DNA from: an uncultured Oscillochloris sp.
Lineage (GTDB): Bacteria > Chloroflexota > Chloroflexia > Chloroflexales > Chloroflexaceae
Direction of reading: 5' to 3'
Length of the DNA stretch: 44,839 nucleotides
Assembly: GCA_903920315.1 (NCBI GenBank)
Contig: CAIXLU010000623.1
Location: 1-44,839, forward strand
Below are positions 1-10,118 of the stretch, piece after piece (within the stretch, counting starts at the first letter, position 1; each line of letters opens with the position of its first letter). The position numbers were made by a program, and so were the translations under genes. The notes below the pieces were generated by a model that was not told the DNA's origin, made no database searches, and saw only the letters and a list, made by a program, of their open reading frames with translations.

Positions 1-1247
<1,247 letters not shown>

Positions 1248-1342
1248 CCCGCAACACCGATAGGAGATTATTTACAGATTCGCCGCTATGTTGTTGCCAT
1301 TTTTTGAAGCGACGTATGCTATGCTCAAGGGCAAGGAGGATC

Positions 1343-2410
1343 ATGATGACCCGCGCATTTGCCAAATCCAACCGCATCGGCCAAGTTGAGCGTTTGCTAC
1401 TGAATAGCCGTGTGCCGCTCTCTCAAGCCGAAATCGCCCGTCGCTGTGAGGTGCATCGCTCAACCATTGGTCGTCTCATCCAGGATATGATCGAAGAGGG
1501 AATCCCGATACGTACAACCGAGGATGACCTGATCTTTATCGAGCGCACCGCCTACATCAGCAAGATCCACTTGAAACTGCACGAGGCGCTGTCCACCTTC
1601 CTGGCCTGTCGGCTGTTGGCGCGCTATAGCGACAAGCCCAACGCGCATACCGTGACAACCCTGGAGAAGCTTGGTGTCTCGCTCCAGGCGGTGATGCCGG
1701 CCCTGGGCCTGCATATCGGCGGCACAACGACCGCACTCCATGCCCGGCTGCCCAAAGAGGCCAGCGACTATCAGCGCACACTGGAGAAGCTGACTGAGGC
1801 ATGGGCCGAGGGCGTGAAGGTGCGGATCTGGTATCGCCCGCTTAAGGCGCGTAAGGCGTTCCAGCACACGTTTGCGCCCTATTTTCTGGAGCCGTCGGCA
1901 ATAGGCTATAGCACCTATGTGATTGGGCTGGCTGAGCCACCGAACGTCATCCGCACGCGCAAGATAGAACGCATCGAGCGGGTCGAGGTGACAGACGAGC
2001 CTTTTAGTGTGCCGCCAGACTTCGACGCAAGCGCTCTACTTGCTGGAGCCTGGGGAATCTGGTTCGATGATGGCGACCAACCCACCACGGTGCGGCTGCG
2101 CTTTAGCGGCGCTCAGGTGGTGCGGCGGGTGGGCGAGACGATCTGGCACCCCTCGCAGCGAACCGATCCTGACCTCGATGGCGGGCTGCTCTGGACTGCA
2201 GAGATCGACGAGCCGAAGGAGATGCTGCCATGGGTGCGTGGCTGGGGTGCAGACTGCGAGGTGCTGGAGCCGCAGGAACTGCGCGATCAGGTCAAGAAGG
2301 AAGTCTTGCAGCAGTTCCAACGATATGGATTATTGAACCCAACTCTACCCTCGGTGAGCGAAGCAGATTACGATGATGCGGCCCTGAACATGCTGAGGAG
2401 AAAGCCTTGA
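1343..2410 (+). CDS. WYL-domain transcriptional regulator
   Basis: The N-terminus is a winged HTH (about residues 5-60, LSQAEIARRCEVHRSTIGRL). A WYL-type ligand-binding region follows (about residues 145-220, VRIWYRPLKARKAFQHTFAPYFLE) and then a WCX-like C-terminal extension (about 235-320). WYL regulators bind nucleic acids or nucleotides and often control CRISPR and other defence genes. The frame is open from 1238, but AAGGAGGA at 1333-1340 points to the tandem ATG ATG at 1343/1346; I use 1343. Its TGA overlaps the ATG of cas3, so the two are probably translationally coupled. It is the likely regulator of this CRISPR locus; its targets cannot be read from the sequence. Confidence 0.8.
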   Translation: MMTRAFAKSNRIGQVERLLLNSRVPLSQAEIARRCEVHRSTIGRLIQDMIEEGIPIRTTEDDLIFIERTAYISKIHLKLHEALSTFLACRLLARYSDKPNAHTVTTLEKLGVSLQAVMPALGLHIGGTTTALHARLPKEASDYQRTLEKLTEAWAEGVKVRIWYRPLKARKAFQHTFAPYFLEPSAIGYSTYVIGLAEPPNVIRTRKIERIERVEVTDEPFSVPPDFDASALLAGAWGIWFDDGDQPTTVRLRFSGAQVVRRVGETIWHPSQRTDPDLDGGLLWTAEIDEPKEMLPWVRGWGADCEVLEPQELRDQVKKEVLQQFQRYGLLNPTLPSVSEADYDDAALNMLRRKP

Positions 2411-4917
2411 TGGAGCTATATGCCTATCAGAAAAAGGTGGCTCGCCATCTCCGCAATGGGCGCAGCGTTATCCTCCAAGTGCCGACAGGAAGCGGTAAAA
2501 CGTTGGCAGCCCTCTGGCCTTTCCTCGAACGCTGGGCGCTAGGTCAGTCGGATACATTTCCTCGTCAGTGCCTCTATATGGTTCCTATGCGCGTTCTTGC
2601 CAATCAGTTTGTGGCGACAACCCGCCAAACTATCGCGGAGGAGTTCCAGCTAGCCTACGATCCGATCGTAGCGATCCAGACTGGCGCGCGCCCTGAGGAT
2701 CGTCGCTTTGATGCCGATCTTGTATTCACTACGATTGACCAGGCGTTGAGCAGCTTTCTAACGATTCCTTATAGCCTGGGGAATCGCCAGGCGAATATCA
2801 ACGCTGGTGCAGTGATCGGCAGCTACCTGGTCTTTGATGAGTTCCACCTCTTCCCGGTGGATGAGTCGGGGGGCGGCGCGCTTTCCACGACACTCCAGAT
2901 CCTCCAAATGCTACGAGGTGTCGCCCCGTTTGTACTAATGACGGCAACCTTCTCCAGCACGATGATCGCCCGGCTCGCTACGTTGCTCGACGCCGAGCCA
3001 GTCACACTCACCGCCAATGAAATCAACGTGTTACCCTCACAGGCCGGGAAGTACCGTAGCTATCGCTTCTGTCCTGAGCCGCTCACTGCCGACAACGTGA
3101 TCAGCGATCTGCTTGCTCATCGTCACCGTCGGGTAATCGCGATCTGCAACACGGTTGATCGTGCGCAGGCGCTTGCCGGTGATCTTCAGCGCGACCCACG
3201 TATGGCGAACGTGACGGTTGATCTGCTGCATAGCCGCTTCTACACATCTGACCGCGATACAAAGGAGGATCGCATCCGCCAAGAGTTTGGCGAGGGCCGC
3301 GCAGCTACTGCCGACTCGCCGATGATACTCGTCGCCACCCAGGTGGTTGAGGTTGGACTGAATATCACCTGTGATGCCATCCATACCGAGCTTGCTCCGG
3401 CGGCGGCGATCATCCAGCGCGCAGGGCGCTGCGCCCGCTTCGCGAATGAGTCGGGCGACGTGTTTGTCTACGAGTTGCCGCTGAACGACAAGGGCGAGAT
3501 TTCCTATGCGCCCTACATTGATAAGAAGGGCCAGAGCCCAATCTGCGAGCGTACCCGCGCGGCGCTGCTGACACAGCTACCGCCCGAGGGGCGTGTGCTA
3601 CGTTACCACGACGAGCTTGCGCTGGTTGATGCGGCGCATACGACCTACGATGAGCAGTTGCTCGCGACACTCCAAGAGCGTCGCCATGCGCTTAGCGAGT
3701 CCATTGAGCAGGCGCTGCGCACTCAGCAGCGCAACCTAGCCCACGAGTTGATCCGGGACATTGATTCGCGCACAGTGATCATTCACCCCAACCCGACCGA
3801 TGTCACACTGCCAAACCCCTACCGCTATGAGGGGATCGGGCTGCGCCCCGGCCAGCTTGCGCGCTGGTACGATGCAGTCTGGCAGTATGCGTGGGATCAG
3901 GATATCGACTGGATCGCCAAGATTGCCAAGACTGAAGAGACCACCGAAGGTGTGGAGGATGCGGAGCAGCGGCGGAAGATTGCGACGAGTTGGAAGCATA
4001 CGCTCCGCCCGACCACCGATCCAAAAGAGCGAAGCCACCATAAGTCTGATTTCTACAGCGCCGGATCGGTGATCGTGCTAAACCCAGCCCTGGTGCAGTA
4101 TAGCCCTGAGCTTGGCCTGCTGCTGCTGCCAGGCGATGCGCCAGCAACCGAGTCGCCGAAGTCCGCAACGAAAGGGGGCCGCGAGGACTACGGCCCGATC
4201 CAGCACGAGAGCTACGCCGAGCATATCAACGGCCTCTACCAGTTCTACCTGCGACACCAACGAGACCGCACGGCGGCGGCGCGGCAACGTCTGGAGCAAA
4301 GATGTGGCTTGAGCGATGGTGCGCTCGACCGGGCCATCCGCCTAATGTTCGCTGTCCACGATCTGGGCAAGCTAGATCATACCTGGCAATCCTGGGCGCA
4401 TACCTGGCAGGCGCGAGTGGCGAAGCTTCGACAGCAGCCCGAGCTTGCATTCAATCCAGGCTATATGGCCGCCCACACTGACTTTGACTCGCAGGACGCA
4501 CGTGAGCGAAAGGCGCAAGGGGAGATTCGTCCGGCGCGACCACACCACGCTGCAGAGAGTGCACGCGCCGGGCGCGATCTAATCGCCGCTGTGTCCGAAG
4601 GCAACGACTCGCTACATACGGCGATCATGAGCGCGATCATCTGCCATCACAGCGCACACCTGCGCACCGACCACGGCACATTCACGCCTGCCGAGGGGGC
4701 GAAGGCGGCCTTCTACGAGGCCATGCGCGCCGTTGGACTCTTCGAGGATCAGGCGCTGCGCGCCTCGGGGGCGCGGGTCGCATGGGCGGGCTTTAAGCAG
4801 GAGGAGGGACTAAGTGAGGATGTGATCAGCGTGGGCCGCAACGCCGATGTGCTGCTCTACCTGTTCCTCGTGCGTATCCTGCGCATGGCGGATCAGGGTT
4901 CGCAAGAGGTTTTGTAG
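2410..4917 (+). CDS. cas3: CRISPR-associated helicase/nuclease Cas3 (helicase-HD order)
   Basis: This is the effector that unwinds and degrades DNA recruited by the type I interference complex. SF2 helicase motifs are clear: Walker A VPTGSGKT at about residues 24-32, the box DEFH at 143-146, TATF after it, and motif VI IQRAGRCAR at about 335-343. The HD nuclease domain is at the C-terminus: HDLGK with H650-D651, then HHAAES and ICHHSAH. Most Cas3 proteins carry HD at the N-terminus, so this order is a minority form. ATG 2410 is preferred over the TTG at 2407 because GGAGAAAG lies upstream and the ATG overlaps the WYL stop. It sits in the regulator's unit, apart from the other cas genes. Confidence 0.9.
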   Translation: MELYAYQKKVARHLRNGRSVILQVPTGSGKTLAALWPFLERWALGQSDTFPRQCLYMVPMRVLANQFVATTRQTIAEEFQLAYDPIVAIQTGARPEDRRFDADLVFTTIDQALSSFLTIPYSLGNRQANINAGAVIGSYLVFDEFHLFPVDESGGGALSTTLQILQMLRGVAPFVLMTATFSSTMIARLATLLDAEPVTLTANEINVLPSQAGKYRSYRFCPEPLTADNVISDLLAHRHRRVIAICNTVDRAQALAGDLQRDPRMANVTVDLLHSRFYTSDRDTKEDRIRQEFGEGRAATADSPMILVATQVVEVGLNITCDAIHTELAPAAAIIQRAGRCARFANESGDVFVYELPLNDKGEISYAPYIDKKGQSPICERTRAALLTQLPPEGRVLRYHDELALVDAAHTTYDEQLLATLQERRHALSESIEQALRTQQRNLAHELIRDIDSRTVIIHPNPTDVTLPNPYRYEGIGLRPGQLARWYDAVWQYAWDQDIDWIAKIAKTEETTEGVEDAEQRRKIATSWKHTLRPTTDPKERSHHKSDFYSAGSVIVLNPALVQYSPELGLLLLPGDAPATESPKSATKGGREDYGPIQHESYAEHINGLYQFYLRHQRDRTAAARQRLEQRCGLSDGALDRAIRLMFAVHDLGKLDHTWQSWAHTWQARVAKLRQQPELAFNPGYMAAHTDFDSQDARERKAQGEIRPARPHHAAESARAGRDLIAAVSEGNDSLHTAIMSAIICHHSAHLRTDHGTFTPAEGAKAAFYEAMRAVGLFEDQALRASGARVAWAGFKQEEGLSEDVISVGRNADVLLYLFLVRILRMADQGSQEVL

Positions 4918-5044
4918 CCTAGCAAAGTACTCTAGAGCGAGTCGATTGTGCTACAGCCTACGGCTATTACACCGCCAGTTTTACTTACTTTCAGTACTTT
5001 ATGACAAGTCGAGTGAGGTTAGGTTCAGAAAACCATAGCAGGTC

Positions 5045-5073
5045 TTGACACCTGATGGCTAAAGTATTATACT
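5045..5073 (+). promoter_or_regulatory. Near-consensus sigma70 promoter of the main cas operon
   Basis: TTGACA at 5045-5050 and TATACT at 5068-5073 are separated by exactly 17 bases. This is a perfect -35 box and a one-mismatch -10 box. The expected start of transcription is near 5080, ahead of the small ORF at 5121. It lies in the 200-base gap after cas3, so the genes from 5121 to 11991 probably form their own strongly transcribed unit. The open frame that begins at 5055 starts inside this promoter, which argues against that start codon. Confidence 0.8.
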
Positions 5074-5120
5074 TCCCCTATGTTGAACATCGGCTATATT
5101 ATACCGTATTTTACTTAGGG

Positions 5121-5327
5121 ATGAAAATAACGATAACTCACAAGTCAGGGGTTCAAATTACGCTCGATAGTGCATCCATCACGGTTCTCAAGGCGATCCT
5201 CCACCAGGTCGAGCAAGTTAAGACGAAGCGGGTGCGGCGGCCTCATGCCAAGGATAGCACAGCGGCTTTTGAGGGTCAACTGGTGCTGCTGTCTGATACA
5301 TCAGACGAGAAAGGATATGCTAATTGA
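5121..5327 (+). CDS. Small protein of unknown function heading the cas operon, 68 aa
   Basis: The ORF reads MKITITHKSGVQITLD, then a helix-like stretch SITVLKAILHQVEQVKTKRVRR, then a polar tail. I do not recognise it. The beta-rich start and basic helix suggest a small folded protein, possibly nucleic-acid binding. Its TGA (5325-5327) overlaps the TTG start of the Cas8-like gene (5324), a layout typical of translational coupling. It is the first gene after the strong promoter. The start is uncertain: AGGG touches the ATG at 5121 instead of sitting at normal spacing, and the longer frame from 5055 begins within the promoter. It could be a small interference subunit, a regulator, or a leader peptide. 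Confidence 0.5.
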   Translation: MKITITHKSGVQITLDSASITVLKAILHQVEQVKTKRVRRPHAKDSTAAFEGQLVLLSDTSDEKGYAN

Positions 5328-7159
5328 CCACGACACTCTACATCCCGGTCACGACAACGCCAATGGCGGCGCTGCTGGCCGGGCACGGGCTGGCCGCATG
5401 GCTCGCACAGCTCGGGAGAGATCTCACTGGTGACGCGGTTGACATCCGCGTCGCCAATCTCGGCCAGGGTGTGACGGTGAGTGCGCCGGTTGCGATTCAC
5501 CCCGAGCAGGTGCGACATGATCATTACCAGCAGCCCGATCTCAAATGGATTCTCACCGCTAAGAATGGGTCAGCCCCCGACGGTGTGGCTGTGCTGGACT
5601 ACGAGGATGAGCGGAAGCACAACACCGCCTACTATGACCGGCTCAAGGCCATGCGCAAGGACGGTATCAATCTACGCAATCTGCCACAGGATGAGCGCAA
5701 TGCGCTAGAGCAGCAGGCTCCACACGACTACTGGCCCGCCGCCGCGATAATCAACCAGATGAGTGCGATCAACGCCTATAACAAAGCGGTTGAGCGCTGG
5801 GCTGCGTGCAAGCCGGTCTATCCTGAGCTGGTAGCGATCATCTGGACGATGGCCAGCGGCCAGCCGGGCGCGGTCGAGCAGGCGATGGAAGCATGGGAGC
5901 AGATGTCCAAACAGCACAGCCTGGAAAAGAACCCGCTACTCTCGGCTACTCAGGTGGTCAACCCTGAGCAAGGCAAGGGCGCCAATCGGGCCAAGGCCGA
6001 CGCGCTGACTATCGGCGGACAGGAGAACTTCTGGCTGCTGGAATACTTCAAGTACGGCGGGCTGTTTCGCGGCGCGCTGCCACGCACGGTGCAGGGCCGC
6101 AAGGATCGCAAGACCTACGTGCTGGTGCCCGCCGCTGGCGGGATCGAGCTGGAGTGGCATAAAAAGGCGTTCACCACCTTCCAGAAAGAGTTCTGGGCCA
6201 GCAGCGCGATCAAGATGGACATCATGGTGTCGCTGCGCTATACCGCTCTGATGCTGGCCGACTGGGAAGGAGCGCAGCGCAGCACTGGCCGCCGTCGCCG
6301 CCCGTCGGACTATGTGGAAGGCTTTACGGTCGCCTCCTACAAAGATCTCGGCAGCGCCGTGGCGGTGATGAACGTCTCGATGATCGGCTTGCCTGACTGG
6401 GTTGAGTGGCCCAAGAAGTCAGATGAGGCCCAGCAGATTACGCAATCGGTTGAAGATCACCAGCGAATCATCGGCGCACTCGACGAGTCGAAGAGCGAGG
6501 AGGAACGGCTGCTGCGCGACTACCGTGACTTCCTGACCAGCCGCGACCCGGCGCTACGCGCCTTCTTTGCCTTTACCACCGGCTATGCCGGCTACGTTAT
6601 CCGCAAGCTGAGCAAACGGCAGCGCGTGCGCCGCCTGACGCTCGACCATCTGAAGGTAATCATCATGGCCAATGAGTCCGCCCGCCCCAAGAAACTCACG
6701 CCGATTATCGAGAACCCTGGCTTCAAAAACATCGCCAGCGCGATCCGCCAGGCCACCGTGCAGCAGCAGTTCTACAAGACCGAGCGCAACGACAACACCT
6801 ATGACGTGCGCTATGGTCTGGCCGATGAGCTACAGCGCCATGCACGTGATAGCCGTGAGTTCCTCCGCGCCCTGAGCGAGTTTCTTACCGATTACAGCAA
6901 GGAGAATGCGCGAGTCATGGAGCGCGCCAAAGGCAAGGGCTACCGCAAGCGCATCCCGATCTCTACCGAGGACATCGCCCAACTGACAGAACTGATCGAC
7001 GCCTACGACGCCCAGACGGTCGCCAACATGCTGATCGCCTTCGGGTATGCCCGCGATGTACGCGCCGAGGAGCCATCCGAGCAGCGGGCTGGCGAGAACA
7101 CCAGCACAACGGACGAGCAGGACGAGCAGGGCAACACCAGTGACGAAGGGCCTTTCTAG
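5324..7159 (+). CDS. Putative Cas8-like large subunit of the type I complex
   Basis: This 611-aa protein occupies the position of the large subunit, directly before cas7 and cas5, and no other candidate exists in the operon. I see no Cas10 palm motif, HD motif or zinc finger. It is mixed alpha/beta, with a helical last third (about residues 440-575). That part includes FKNIASAIRQATV and LADELQRHARDSREFLRALSEFL, and may be a built-in Cas11-like small subunit. The tail is acidic and low complexity. The start is TTG at 5324, supported by AAGGA at 5311-5315 and the overlap with the upstream stop. By location it matches DevT/Csx13-type large subunits of DevR/DevS systems, but I cannot prove the family from sequence. 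Confidence 0.6.
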   Translation: MTTTLYIPVTTTPMAALLAGHGLAAWLAQLGRDLTGDAVDIRVANLGQGVTVSAPVAIHPEQVRHDHYQQPDLKWILTAKNGSAPDGVAVLDYEDERKHNTAYYDRLKAMRKDGINLRNLPQDERNALEQQAPHDYWPAAAIINQMSAINAYNKAVERWAACKPVYPELVAIIWTMASGQPGAVEQAMEAWEQMSKQHSLEKNPLLSATQVVNPEQGKGANRAKADALTIGGQENFWLLEYFKYGGLFRGALPRTVQGRKDRKTYVLVPAAGGIELEWHKKAFTTFQKEFWASSAIKMDIMVSLRYTALMLADWEGAQRSTGRRRRPSDYVEGFTVASYKDLGSAVAVMNVSMIGLPDWVEWPKKSDEAQQITQSVEDHQRIIGALDESKSEEERLLRDYRDFLTSRDPALRAFFAFTTGYAGYVIRKLSKRQRVRRLTLDHLKVIIMANESARPKKLTPIIENPGFKNIASAIRQATVQQQFYKTERNDNTYDVRYGLADELQRHARDSREFLRALSEFLTDYSKENARVMERAKGKGYRKRIPISTEDIAQLTELIDAYDAQTVANMLIAFGYARDVRAEEPSEQRAGENTSTTDEQDEQGNTSDEGPF

Positions 7160-7178
7160 GTATTAGGAGAACCATTTC

Positions 7179-8204
7179 ATGCCATCCCCGATCTACTCAC
7201 TCTCACTCGCGATCACCGCCACGCTGGACATGCACAACCTCAACAATGAAGGCAGCGAGGGCAATCAGCTTCAGACTCGTATGGTTGATGTGATTGGTTC
7301 CGACGGTGGACTCTATAGCGTCAATGCGATCAGCGGCGACATGCTGAAGCACATCCAGTCCGAGTATTTCTACAACTTGGCTCGCGAGCGTGGATTGCCA
7401 CTCTGCACTGGCTGTCGGATGTTCAACCCGAATCGGATCAACGCCGATCAGGCATTTCTGGCTAGAACGAAGGAACAGAAGCTGAGCGATGCGCAGACTC
7501 TTGATGAACTGCTGCGGATCTGCACGATGGATGATATTGCTGGCATCCTGATCACTGAGGGTGGGCGCTCGATTCCGCGCAAGAGCGTGGTTGAGTTTGG
7601 CTGGGCAATCGGTATTCCCGATGCAACCCGCGAGGGTCACAACCAGAGCTTTTTCCATGTCAAGTACGCACCCGAGCGCGGCGAGAGCCAGCGATCACAG
7701 GATGCGACGAAGCGGGTTAAGCCAAAGGGTTCTGAGGGCGATGAGGAGCGCACCGGTGGCGCGAATCTCCAGCAGGCGATCTTCCACCGCCCGGCGAACA
7801 GCGGCAAGTACGCGATTGTCTGCAATCTGGAACTGGCCCGTGTCGGCTACAACGACATCACCCACCGCTACGCGATCTCACCTGAGGAGCGGGCACGGCG
7901 CAGCGCGGCCCTGCTGGAGAGCGTACTGCACACGTTCGTGCAGCTCAACGGTGCAATGCGCTCGGCCCAGCTACCGCATCTCGTGGCCCTGGAAGGGGCG
8001 CTGGCTTACTCCACGAAAATGCTCCCGGCTCCACTTGTTAGTCCGATCACTGAGGACTATGCGGATCAGATGGCGACTATTGGCAGGCATCTCGGTGGAG
8101 GCAACGGCGTGACGGTTGATGCATTCGGGTCGCTTGGTGCTCTGGCGGAGAAGTTTGGCTCTCTGATCGGGACGGGCGAGCCGTACCGTATGCCTGAGGC
8201 GTAG
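7179..8204 (+). CDS. cas7: Cas7 backbone subunit (DevR/Cst2-like)
   Basis: Cas7 polymerises along the crRNA to form the backbone of the interference complex. The start IYSLSLAITATLDMHNLNNEGSEG is a RAMP-type strand followed by the DevR-style segment. The pattern FHRPANSGKYAIVCNLELAR and YNDITHRYAIS in the middle, followed by a helix with RRSAALLESVL, is typical of the DevR/Cst2 branch of Cas7. The insertion at about residues 160-205 is highly charged and probably forms a flexible thumb loop. AGGAGA precedes the ATG at good spacing. It is followed closely by cas5, as expected for paired backbone subunits. The 341-aa length fits the family. Confidence 0.85.
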   Translation: MPSPIYSLSLAITATLDMHNLNNEGSEGNQLQTRMVDVIGSDGGLYSVNAISGDMLKHIQSEYFYNLARERGLPLCTGCRMFNPNRINADQAFLARTKEQKLSDAQTLDELLRICTMDDIAGILITEGGRSIPRKSVVEFGWAIGIPDATREGHNQSFFHVKYAPERGESQRSQDATKRVKPKGSEGDEERTGGANLQQAIFHRPANSGKYAIVCNLELARVGYNDITHRYAISPEERARRSAALLESVLHTFVQLNGAMRSAQLPHLVALEGALAYSTKMLPAPLVSPITEDYADQMATIGRHLGGGNGVTVDAFGSLGALAEKFGSLIGTGEPYRMPEA

Positions 8205-8215
8205 GAGCGACTCAC

Positions 8216-8941
8216 ATGTGGACTGTCGCACACTATCTTCCCGCAGCGCTCTTCTCGCTCAAACCGGCCACCGCAACCTCCTCGGGGGGCAAGACCTTGA
8301 TCTGCCCAACCCCCTTCGCGATCAAGATGGCACTGCTGGATGCCGCATTGCGCACGCGGGGAGAGGTTGCGGTCAAGCCGCTCTGGAAGGACATCCGCGA
8401 TCTGCGCCTGATGCTTAGGCTTCCTGCACAGGTCGCGGTGATCAACACGTTCACCAGGATCGTGCGGCCGAAAAAGAACGGGCCGAGCGATGATGACGGC
8501 ACGGGGCTGCTCACGCCATTCGGCAGCACCATCGCCTACCGCGAGTATGTCTCGTTTGGTGGTGCCCTCGGCCTGGCTTTCCAATCCACCTCGGGCGAGG
8601 CGTTGCCCGAATTTCTAGCGGAACTGCTCTACCACATCACTTACCTCGGTAAGCGGGGCGGATTCATGCAACTGCTCGCCCCGCCGGAATCTCAAGAGGA
8701 CGCTGCACTCGCTGATGCAGCGGGATGGGTGATGCTTACTGCCGATCAATCTAGCTTTAGCTTCGAGGGCACCCTTCAGATCTTCGACGACTGCGGCCCA
8801 AAGCTCACCTTTGACCAGGTCGATATCTACAGCGGTAAGCGCATGACCTTGGGCAAGGATCGTATCTTGCGTCATATCGTCCTGCCCTACCGGCTGGCTC
8901 GCAGCAGCCGAGGGTTCAGCCTCTACGAGAGGATCGTATGA
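8216..8941 (+). CDS. cas5: Cas5 subunit
   Basis: Cas5 caps the 5' handle of the crRNA in type I complexes. This 241-aa protein starts with a RAMP-like strand (WTVAHYLPAALFSLK). It then has the Cas5 signature region CPTPFAIKMALLDAAL and a later glycine-containing segment ITYLGKRGGFMQL. The ATG at 8216 follows GTAGGAGCG. The gene begins 11 bases after cas7 and its TGA overlaps the ATG of cas6. Identification rests on order and the P-(T/S)-P-(F/Y)-A motif; overall similarity to well-known Cas5 groups looks moderate. Confidence 0.75.
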   Translation: MWTVAHYLPAALFSLKPATATSSGGKTLICPTPFAIKMALLDAALRTRGEVAVKPLWKDIRDLRLMLRLPAQVAVINTFTRIVRPKKNGPSDDDGTGLLTPFGSTIAYREYVSFGGALGLAFQSTSGEALPEFLAELLYHITYLGKRGGFMQLLAPPESQEDAALADAAGWVMLTADQSSFSFEGTLQIFDDCGPKLTFDQVDIYSGKRMTLGKDRILRHIVLPYRLARSSRGFSLYERIV

Positions 8942-9900
8942 CCCTCACCACCCACCACCTAGAGTTCACCGCCATCGCCGCTACCCCCGTGGAGCTGGAC
9001 GCCCAGGCCGGAGCGCAGGTGCGCGGCGCATTGGTCGAGGCGCTGTGGGGTCGCTTCTGCGCCAACCAGACCGCCCGTAGCTGCGGCGCCTGCCCGCTAC
9101 TGCGGGTCTGCCCGGTGGCCGCCCTGGTGGCCCCCATGCGCGAGAAGGGCGAGACCGGCGGCGAGCAGCGCCCGCGCCCCTATGTCGTGCGCCCGCCCGA
9201 CGCCCCGCGCCGCTACGCCCCCGGCGAGGAGCTGCGCTTTGGGCTCGGACTCTTCGGCCCGGCTGCCCAGCTCTTCCCTTATGTGGTCATGGCCGCCCAG
9301 GGTGTCGAGCAGGGCGGCATGGGGCGACGCCTGCCCGCAAACGGCGGCCAGCGCGGGGCGCTGCGCCTCCGCGAGATCGCCGCCGTTAGCCCGCTCAGCG
9401 CCGACCGCCAGATCCTCTACCGTCCCGACCGGCCCCAGGTGCAGTCGCCGGGCCTGCCGGTGTGCGCCGCCGAGGTGGCCGCCGCCGCTGAGACGCTGCC
9501 CGATGACCGGCTCACACTGCACTTCCTCAGCCCGCTGCGTCTGATCGAGCGCGGCCAGTTGATGCACACCTTTACGCTGCGCCCCTTCGTGCAGCGGCTG
9601 AAGGAGCGCATCGACCAACTGACCGCAGCCTACGGCGAGGGGCCGACCCTGCCGCACCTCGACTTCGCCGCCCTCGCGGAGGCGGTGCGCGTGACCCACG
9701 ACGACACCCGTTGGGTTGATCTCGTCAATTACTCCTCGCGCCAGCAGCGCGGCCTGCCCTTGGGCGGGCTGGTTGGTGCCGTCACGCTTGCTGGCGATGT
9801 GTCCCCGTCGCTGCGTGAATTGCTCGTGTGGGGCAGCCTGATCCACGTCGGGAAGAATTGCGTCAAAGGTGACGGTTGGTACCGCATTCTCGCAGGGTAA
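8938..9900 (+). CDS. cas6: Cas6 pre-crRNA endoribonuclease
   Basis: Cas6 cuts the array transcript within each repeat to release crRNAs. The protein is 320 aa. Its N-terminal half carries a four-cysteine motif (C41, C49, C52, C58; core CGACPLLRVCP), common in the large Cas6 family with a C-terminal RAMP domain. The second half has the glycine-rich pattern LPLGGLVGAVTLAGD and a terminal LLVWGSLIHVGKN, the usual ferredoxin-fold end. The ATG overlaps the cas5 stop (ATGA). The repeat has a 4-bp stem followed by exactly eight bases, which fits a Cas6 product with an 8-nt 5' handle. Confidence 0.85.
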   Translation: MTLTTHHLEFTAIAATPVELDAQAGAQVRGALVEALWGRFCANQTARSCGACPLLRVCPVAALVAPMREKGETGGEQRPRPYVVRPPDAPRRYAPGEELRFGLGLFGPAAQLFPYVVMAAQGVEQGGMGRRLPANGGQRGALRLREIAAVSPLSADRQILYRPDRPQVQSPGLPVCAAEVAAAAETLPDDRLTLHFLSPLRLIERGQLMHTFTLRPFVQRLKERIDQLTAAYGEGPTLPHLDFAALAEAVRVTHDDTRWVDLVNYSSRQQRGLPLGGLVGAVTLAGDVSPSLRELLVWGSLIHVGKNCVKGDGWYRILAG

Positions 9901-10118
9901 CGACCTTCGGCTCGCGTAAGAGCACATGTACCTTAATAATATGTCCTTTTTTCCTTCGGCTCGCACGAGAGCGCGGCGGGCAAATGTACCCGCCGGAAAT
10001 TGTTCCATAGGATAAGGTTTCAGATGCGAGGTTTCAGGTTTCAGGTCAAGCGCGTCAAGATGCCACATTCTGGCCTGAACTGTAAAGTATCTGCGAACCA
10101 TGTCTAGAGGGCGAGATC
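9901..10118 (+). promoter_or_regulatory. cas6-cas1 intergenic region with internal repeats and a hairpin
   Basis: Two related copies of a CTTCGGCTCGC motif occur near 9904 and 9954. A GC hairpin, CGGCGGG (9974-9980) with CCCGCCG (9989-9995), follows and then AAATTGTT, which is weakly terminator-like. Near 10014-10050 a short unit GTTTCAGG is repeated. The gap separates the interference genes from the adaptation genes (cas1, cas2, cas4), so the hairpin may lower expression of the latter. No strong promoter for cas1 is evident to me. Confidence 0.4.

Noticed and set aside
5055-5120. Longer 90-aa start for the small ORF before the Cas8-like gene
   Set aside because: The ATG at 5055 lies between the -35 and -10 boxes of a near-consensus promoter, so it would not be in the transcript.
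9097-10101. 334-codon minus-strand ORF over cas6
   Set aside because: It is antisense to a well-supported cas6 gene and has the repetitive composition of a shadow frame.
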